Assembly: GCA_023421075.1 (NCBI GenBank) | Contig: JAEZUM010000020.1 | Span: 1 to 10,564 of the forward strand | Direction of reading: 5' to 3' | Length of the DNA stretch: 10,564 bases | Source: Bacillota bacterium | GTDB taxonomy: Bacteria; Bacillota; Clostridia; Lachnospirales; Lachnospiraceae | Shown here: positions 6,837 through 10,564 of the stretch, piece by piece | Position numbering within the stretch: position 1 is the stretch's first letter | Layout of the letters: each line of letters starts with the position of its first letter | Notes under the pieces: generated by a model | Told to the model about the DNA's origin: nothing | The model's database searches: none | The model's input: only the letters and a program-made list of their open reading frames with translations | Program-made: the position numbers and the translations under genes

Positions 6837-6885
6837 GAAACACAGTTCAGTCAAGGTCGCACAGGGAGCCACTATGGAGGATAAT

Positions 6886-7338
6886 ATGGGGAAATATCAG
6901 AAATTAATTTTTGTATGTACCGGAAATACTTGCAGAAGCCCTATGGCTGAAGCAATCTATAAGAATTTGGAAAAGGTCAGTGAGATGAAAGTAATGTCTC
7001 GAGGGCTGGTCGTATTATTTTCAGAGCCTATAAATCCGAAAGCAGAAATTGTACTCAAAAAGCATGACCTGGAATTACCCTATCATGTGGCCAAAGGGTT
7101 AAAGGCTTCCGATATCGAGGAAAATACCATAATACTTACTATGACGGCAAGTCAGAAGAAAAAGGTCCTCGAATTATATCCGGAGGTAAAGGAAGTATAT
7201 ACGATTAAGGAATTCGCTGGTGAAATGGGAGATGTCGTGGACCCATACGGAGGAACATTAATGGAGTATGAGGAATGCTACATTGAACTGGGCCGTTTAG
7301 TAAAAAAGACAGTTTACAAACTAAATGATATGAATTAG
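6886..7338 (+). CDS. ywlE: Low-molecular-weight protein phosphatase, protein-arginine phosphatase YwlE type
   Basis: 150 aa from the ATG at 6886, which has GGAGG five bases upstream; this equals the length of Bacillus YwlE. An in-frame ATG at 6874 with AGGGAG five bases upstream would add four residues and cannot be excluded. The P-loop CTGNTCRS (11-18) has nucleophile C11 and R17. T15 sits at the position that in Bacillus YwlE favours phosphoarginine. GDVVDPYGG near 115-123 provides the general acid D119. In Firmicutes, YwlE reverses McsB-mediated arginine phosphorylation, which marks proteins for ClpCP. No mcsB is in the window. It lies 49 bp after ywlC and just before rpiB, in a conserved order. 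Confidence 0.85.
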   Translation: MGKYQKLIFVCTGNTCRSPMAEAIYKNLEKVSEMKVMSRGLVVLFSEPINPKAEIVLKKHDLELPYHVAKGLKASDIEENTIILTMTASQKKKVLELYPEVKEVYTIKEFAGEMGDVVDPYGGTLMEYEECYIELGRLVKKTVYKLNDMN

Positions 7339-7353
7339 ATTGGAGGAATTGAT

Positions 7354-7782
7354 ATGATAGCACTGGGAAATGATCATACAGGATATGCCATGAAAAAAGC
7401 AATCATGGAGTATTTGGATGCAAGAGGGATTGAATATATGGATTTTGGCTGTGGAGATGTTACCTCAAGTAACTATCCTGATTATGCAAAGGCAGTAGGA
7501 AGAGCAATCCAGAAAAAGGAATGCGATAGAGGTATCTTAATCTGTGGGACAGGAATTGGTATATCAATCGCAGCAAATAAGATGAAAGGGATTCGTGCTG
7601 CGTTATGCCACGATTGCTTCAGTGCGGAAGCAACAAGACTTCACAATGACGCTAATGTTCTTGCTATGGGTGCCAGAGTGATAGGAACAGGGCATGCACT
7701 TAAAATCGTTGACATTTTCTTGAATACGGAGTTTTCAAATGACGAAAGACACCTTAAGAGAATTAATATGCTGGAAGAGTAA
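7354..7782 (+). CDS. rpiB: Ribose-5-phosphate isomerase B (RpiB/LacAB family)
   Basis: 142 aa, with a strong GGAGG site (7341-7345) nine bases before the ATG and only 15 bp after ywlE. It interconverts ribose 5-phosphate and ribulose 5-phosphate in the pentose phosphate pathway. Visible motifs are GNDHTGY (5-11), ICGTGIGIS (63-71) with the catalytic cysteine C64, and CHDCFSAEATRLHNDAN (85-101) with H97. The length is normal for the family (about 145). LacA/LacB or allose isomerases share this fold, but the operon position (YwlF in Bacillus) supports RpiB. Its TAA directly abuts the stop of the convergent DUF402 gene. Confidence 0.92.
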   Translation: MIALGNDHTGYAMKKAIMEYLDARGIEYMDFGCGDVTSSNYPDYAKAVGRAIQKKECDRGILICGTGIGISIAANKMKGIRAALCHDCFSAEATRLHNDANVLAMGARVIGTGHALKIVDIFLNTEFSNDERHLKRINMLEE

Positions 7783-8265
7783 TCAAACTGATTCCGCGTT
7801 ATTGATGGGCTCCTGAAGAGTATGGAAGCGACCATCATAGATGATCTGAAGCAGGGAATTGACCGTTCGAAGCGCATAGGTTGCTTCCTCCTGGCGAATA
7901 AGCTTTTTCTCAAGAGCATCGGCAAGCTCATTCAGATCCATAATTCGCATACTACCGTCTTCATAGAGGATGAGATCAATTAAAAGATCCTCAATGATGA
8001 CGGTGTTTTTTTCATCATCCTTTTTGAACTGGATAATGTCACAATACCAATAGACAACCTCACCAGCCGTATTAAGTACCTTGCTGATCTTAAAACCTTT
8101 GTCCAGATAGAAAGCGGAGATCCCTCTGGCAATATCCTTTCGAGGATGTAAGGTATTCCATTTTGTTATAATTAGATTGGGCTCCATGACCAGTATTTCG
8201 TCGTCCTTTAAATGGATTAACTCGTCAGGAATGAATCTTCTTCGATATAGTAATGGCTTCATCAT
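7783..8265 (-). CDS. DUF402 domain protein (FAU-1/Ntdp-like family)
   Basis: 160 aa on the minus strand. The start at 8265 follows AAAGGAG (8280-8274) with an 8-base gap; ATGATG gives a second possible start three bases later. The body carries the DUF402 pattern: RRRFIPDE near the N-terminus, HPRKDIARGISAFYLDKGFK, then VVYWYCDII and IIEDLLIDLILYEDG, ending in a helical LNELADALEKK region. Some members of this superfamily hydrolyse nucleoside tri- or diphosphates (staphylococcal Ntdp) and others bind RNA (FAU-1). Which applies here cannot be told from sequence. No membrane segment is seen. It is a single-gene unit, tail to tail with rpiB. Confidence 0.82.
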   Translation of the reverse strand: MMKPLLYRRRFIPDELIHLKDDEILVMEPNLIITKWNTLHPRKDIARGISAFYLDKGFKISKVLNTAGEVVYWYCDIIQFKKDDEKNTVIIEDLLIDLILYEDGSMRIMDLNELADALEKKLIRQEEATYALRTVNSLLQIIYDGRFHTLQEPINNAESV

Positions 8266-8353
8266 AACCTTAACTCCTTTCGCAAGTAAGCTAGAAATAC
8301 TTCATTCAGAGCTTTTACTCTCCAACAGGCTAAACTCGTTCGAATTTTTACCA

Positions 8354-8362
8354 ATTATAACA
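8354..8362 (-). promoter_or_regulatory. Extended -10 promoter of the DUF402 gene
   Basis: On the minus strand, TGT followed by TATAAT (8359-8354) forms an extended -10 box. The bases 17 upstream (TGTACC) are a poor -35. Transcription would start near 8347, about 80 nt before the ATG at 8265. Confidence 0.55.
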
Positions 8363-8390
8363 TGAATTCAGGATAAGGTACAGTTAATTC

Positions 8391-8419
8391 GAATAAACCT
8401 TTGATATTAGGGAAAACTA
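8391..8419 (+). promoter_or_regulatory. Possible SigF-like promoter of the YwmB-family gene
   Basis: GAATA (8391-8395) and GGGAAAACTA (8410-8419) resemble SigF boxes, the second fitting GGnnAnAnTR. The 14-base spacer is one short of usual. No good sigma-A promoter is seen upstream of the gene; TTGATA at 8401 lacks a matching -10. Confidence 0.2.
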
Positions 8420-8449
8420 ATAGGTGAAATAAAAGAACAGCCTAAAATT

Positions 8450-8454
8450 GGAGG
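8450..8454 (+). promoter_or_regulatory. Ribosome-binding site selecting a GTG start
   Basis: GGAGG lies eight bases before the GTG at 8463. The longer frame would begin with TTG at 8448, overlapping this site, so GTG at 8463 is the better start. Confidence 0.75.
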
Positions 8455-8462
8455 TTGATTTA

Positions 8463-9251
8463 GTGAAAAGTATTGATTGGAATAAGGTGGCAGAATCCTT
8501 CAAGAATACATTATCCCTACGGCGTACCAAGATAACTTTATATGTGGCGACGGTGTTGTGGGTTGCGGTAGCGACGCAAATGCTTGTTAACCGGGTATTC
8601 CAGGAAGATGTTAAGATTACGGAAGCGTTTGTAAAAACGAATACCGATGAAATGCAAAGCAGTGTTGAAATTGCAGCAGAATACAGGACGGGCAATCTTA
8701 GCGCAGAGGAGAAGAAAACCCTAATCTGTGATTTGGCGGCCAAGATTGGATTAACAATAGACAAGGAGATATCCGTATGGGAGGAAGGCGATCGCAGCGA
8801 GTATTATTTCTTTAAGCGTGCAAAGAAAGCCATCTCAGAAATCAAGGTAATTAGTGTGGAGAATAAGCACTATATTATTGTTCGGCTTTCCATCCAAGAG
8901 GGTATTACCGGTATCGACAAATATAAGAATACTTTAGAGGAGGCCTTTCAAAAGCTTCAAGTAAAGGACATGCAGACGACTTTGAAATACGAGGGCAATC
9001 AGGAGGGAGATCTAACCAACGAGCAGAAGCATGAGGTGGCACAGCTTCTTGTTGATGAGCTTCAGGGTGAAATCGCTCTGGAATACGATGAAGGTGATAT
9101 GTATACGGTATATGCCTATACCGGAATGCTGAAGGAATATGTGACTACGATGGATACAAAGATTAACATTCAGATTGCGATTTCTTATAATGAGGTAACG
9201 AACAAAACAAGAATAACCTTGGCCACGCCGATCATAAGCGATAGTTGGTAA
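8463..9251 (+). CDS. YwmB-family membrane-anchored protein (TATA-box-binding-like fold)
   Basis: 262 aa from GTG 8463. One transmembrane helix (residues ~24-43, ITLYVATVLWVAVATQ) follows a basic N-terminus, so the remainder should face outside. The extracytoplasmic part shows two similar alpha/beta halves: one includes SAEEKKTLICDLAAKIGL and the other TNEQKHEVAQLLVDELQG, each followed by beta strands. This pattern is typical of the YwmB/DUF1779 family found in endospore formers, often near murA and spoIID. No enzyme motif is visible and the molecular function is unknown. Neither murA nor spoIID lies downstream here. The stop TAA is followed two bases later by the two-hairpin element copy B, then by a terminator. 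The family call rests on fold pattern and recognition. Confidence 0.65.
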   Translation: MKSIDWNKVAESFKNTLSLRRTKITLYVATVLWVAVATQMLVNRVFQEDVKITEAFVKTNTDEMQSSVEIAAEYRTGNLSAEEKKTLICDLAAKIGLTIDKEISVWEEGDRSEYYFFKRAKKAISEIKVISVENKHYIIVRLSIQEGITGIDKYKNTLEEAFQKLQVKDMQTTLKYEGNQEGDLTNEQKHEVAQLLVDELQGEIALEYDEGDMYTVYAYTGMLKEYVTTMDTKINIQIAISYNEVTNKTRITLATPIISDSW

Positions 9252-9252
9252 T

Positions 9253-9320
9253 AGTGTGAATTATAAAGAGAATAATTCACACTTAGAAGTTTGTTCCTGC
9301 GACATCCTCGGAATAAACTA
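9253..9320 (+). repeat. Two-hairpin structured element, copy B (candidate RNA)
   Basis: Hairpin 1 has arms GTGTGAATTAT (9254-9264) and ATAATTCACAC (9272-9282) around a 7-nt loop. After a 5-nt linker, hairpin 2 has arms AGTTTGTTCC (9288-9297) and GGAATAAACT (9310-9319) around a 12-nt loop starting TGCG. It is in the same orientation as copy A (2884-2968). The G-C pair of copy A hairpin 2 becomes T-A here and another pair becomes a G-U wobble, so pairing is preserved. It begins right after the YwmB-family stop codon, so here it is in a 3' untranslated region rather than a leader. Confidence 0.7.
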
Positions 9321-9371
9321 CTACGAAGTTCGCCCATTGGAATGAACTCCTTGTTCTTATGGTATAGTAAT

Positions 9372-9420
9372 AAAAGTATGCACCGACTACCCGAAGGATG
9401 GGCTGCGGTGCATACTTTTT
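9372..9420. terminator. Bidirectional intrinsic terminator between convergent genes
   Basis: The arms AAAAGTATGCACC (9372-9384) and GGTGCATACTTTT (9407-9419) pair perfectly. A minor inner CCC/GGG stem (9390-9392/9400-9402) lies within the loop. On the plus strand the stem ends in TTTTT (9416-9420), and the A-run on its left gives TTTTA on the minus strand. It should end transcripts from both the YwmB-family gene and the convergent repeat-protein gene. Confidence 0.85.
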
Positions 9421-9429
9421 AATCAATGA

Positions 9430-10564
9430 TTAAAACCAGCGTTTTCTGCTACGATGACGTCTTCTACGGTTAAATATCTCGGATAATAATAAGAGAGATA
9501 CAATATCACGGAGATAGTTTTGATTTCTCCTTGGCGGGTAGAAATAGAGACTATTCATCTCTACCTGAGGCTCTTCATCGCTTTTTTTGATACGGTCATA
9601 TACACGATCGATAAGCTTATCAAGATATTCCTTGTCGGGATATTCGTCAAACATCATACTACCGTCATATTCCATCTGGTCACATTCATGATCGATTTCC
9701 CTCTGGATTGCCTTTGCTGTCTTCGGATATAGTTGTTTCATATATTCTACATCACGATCAAGATCAGCACTATTATCATAGCCATAGAGTGGGAATAAAG
9801 GAATACCCATCGGTATATTATAGGAGCCGGTGTTCGGAAGGTACATATTCGGTATTCCCTGATATGGAGGATAGCTCATATATGGCATATTACCACTCAT
9901 ATAAGGCAGATTCGGATTATAGTACGGCATTTCCAGAGTGGCTCCAGGCTGCATAGGAGAGGGCATCCCAACCGGTGCACCAGGCGTAGGACTCGGCATC
10001 TGATGGGGTGTACTGGGCATCCCTTGCATAGGACCAGCATTATTAGAAGGCGCCTGAGGAACTCCGTTTGGAGCTGCTGGAGACATATTCATCGGTGTTT
10101 GCGGCATGGTTTGATGATTATTGTGATTGGTTGGAGCTGTCGGTGTCATACTCTGAGGATTTAAAGGTGTTCTTGTTGAGGGAGGAGTCGTAACGTTCCC
10201 AACCGGAGGAGTGGTTCCCGGTGTTGTACCATATATAAAGGGTGAGTGATTTGGTGAGGCAGTAGTTCCTGAGCCTGTAGGAGGTGTAGAGATCATACCT
10301 GGTCTCGGTTGAGTGGTTCCGGGAGTGGGAGTAGTACCCATACCGGGCATTGTGCTGGTTCCGTTACCGGGAGTGGGAGTAGTGCCCATACCGGGCATTG
10401 TGCCGGTTCCTGTACCGGGAGTCGGAGTTACGCCCATGCCGGGCATTGTGCCGGTTCCTGTACCGGGAGTCGGAGTTGCACCCATACCGGGTCTTTGCTG
10501 AGTAGTTCCGTTGCCGGGAGTCGGAGCTGCGCCCATACCGGGCATTGTGCCGGTTCCTGTACCG
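9430..10564 (-). CDS. Pro/Gly/Met/Thr-rich repeat protein with conserved C-terminal domain, likely spore-coat type (5' end outside window)
   Basis: At least 377 aa are visible; the frame stays open to the right edge, so the real start lies outside. The ATG at 10545 is inside a repeat and is not a credible start. The visible N-terminal part consists of repeats of the form PGMG-TPTPG-GT-TM. A Pro/Asn/Met-rich linker and a Tyr-rich stretch (MPYYNPNLPYMSGNMPYMSY) follow. The last ~110 residues form an ordered, charged domain (YMKQLYPKTAKAIQREIDHE, then MEYDGSMMFDEYPD, YLRDIVSLLLLSEIFN) ending in an Arg-rich tail RRRRHRSRKRWF. No signal peptide can be assessed. Low complexity plus tyrosine, methionine and a basic tail suggest a coat or exosporium component, but this is inference. 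It converges on the YwmB-family gene across a shared terminator. Confidence 0.7.
   Translation of the reverse strand, partial: GTGTGTMPGMGAAPTPGNGTTQQRPGMGATPTPGTGTGTMPGMGVTPTPGTGTGTMPGMGTTPTPGNGTSTMPGMGTTPTPGTTQPRPGMISTPPTGSGTTASPNHSPFIYGTTPGTTPPVGNVTTPPSTRTPLNPQSMTPTAPTNHNNHQTMPQTPMNMSPAAPNGVPQAPSNNAGPMQGMPSTPHQMPSPTPGAPVGMPSPMQPGATLEMPYYNPNLPYMSGNMPYMSYPPYQGIPNMYLPNTGSYNIPMGIPLFPLYGYDNSADLDRDVEYMKQLYPKTAKAIQREIDHECDQMEYDGSMMFDEYPDKEYLDKLIDRVYDRIKKSDEEPQVEMNSLYFYPPRRNQNYLRDIVSLLLLSEIFNRRRRHRSRKRWF
10321..10564 (-). repeat. 48-bp tandem repeats within the coat-like gene
   Basis: A GGGAG landmark recurs on the plus strand at 10321, 10369, 10417, 10465, 10516 and 10564, giving units of 48, 48, 48, 51 and 48 bp. 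Each encodes a 16-residue unit (17 in the longer one) of the type PGMGVTPTPGTGTGTM. The frame is kept in every unit. The array continues past the window edge, so its full copy number is unknown. Confidence 0.9.

Noticed and set aside
6790..6885. Longer N-terminal extension of the YwlE frame overlapping the end of ywlC
   Set aside because: It reads through another gene in a different frame with no ribosome-binding site; ATG 6886 (or 6874) has good sites and gives the family length.
9360..9368. Extended -10 box TGG-TATAGT, which might start a small RNA ending at the 9372-9420 hairpin
   Set aside because: The start point would fall inside the terminator stem, leaving essentially no transcript, and there is no matching -35 box.
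10313..10501. Plus-strand frame with an elastin-like VPGVG pattern
   Set aside because: It is the complement of the tandem repeat in the minus-strand gene; the pattern is forced by the repeat and there is no ribosome-binding site.

Overview
The window looks like chromosomal DNA of a spore-forming Clostridia bacterium, most likely a Lachnospiraceae relative. Base composition is moderately AT-rich, promoters and Shine-Dalgarno sites are strong Gram-positive types, and the gene set includes mecA, a ywlC-ywlE-rpiB cluster, a CwlD-type amidase, a SleL-type GH18 enzyme, a YwmB-family protein and a coat-like protein. I see no tRNA, rRNA, CRISPR array, insertion sequence or phage gene.

Layout. Bases 1-101 (minus) hold the 5' end of mecA, reading out of the window, with a consensus sigma-A promoter behind it. 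Divergent from it is a two-gene unit (408-2437): a Ser/Thr protein kinase fused to a degenerate MinD/ParA-like P-loop domain, and a free-standing paralogue of that domain, overlapping by ATGA. A gap of about 630 bp follows. It holds a perfect 12-bp inverted repeat, possible promoters and a two-hairpin element (copy A). Next come a membrane-anchored GH18 glycosidase (3069-4775) and cwlD (4865-5632), probably spore-cortex or cell-wall enzymes. The housekeeping operon ywlC-ywlE-rpiB (5751-7782) has its own strong promoter. A DUF402 gene (7783-8265, minus) converges on it with the two stop codons touching. A YwmB-family gene (8463-9251) is followed two bases after its stop by a second two-hairpin element (copy B), then a bidirectional terminator. 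The window ends inside a minus-strand Pro/Gly/Thr/Met-rich repeat protein, probably a spore-coat type.

How the genes fit together. GH18, CwlD, YwmB and the coat-like protein all point to sporulation and peptidoglycan work. MecA and YwlE both touch ClpC-dependent proteolysis: MecA as an adaptor, YwlE as the phosphatase that removes arginine phosphorylation. They sit in separate transcription units.

The two points most worth a second look are: (1) the kinase/pseudo-P-loop gene pair, which looks like an uncharacterised signalling module in which both P-loops lack the usual lysine; and (2) the repeated two-hairpin element, whose two copies differ only in loops and linkers, in a stem position with a compensating change, and at one G-C to G-U position, as expected of a structured RNA. 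Several starts are moved downstream of the longest reading frame because promoters or ribosome-binding sites demand it.
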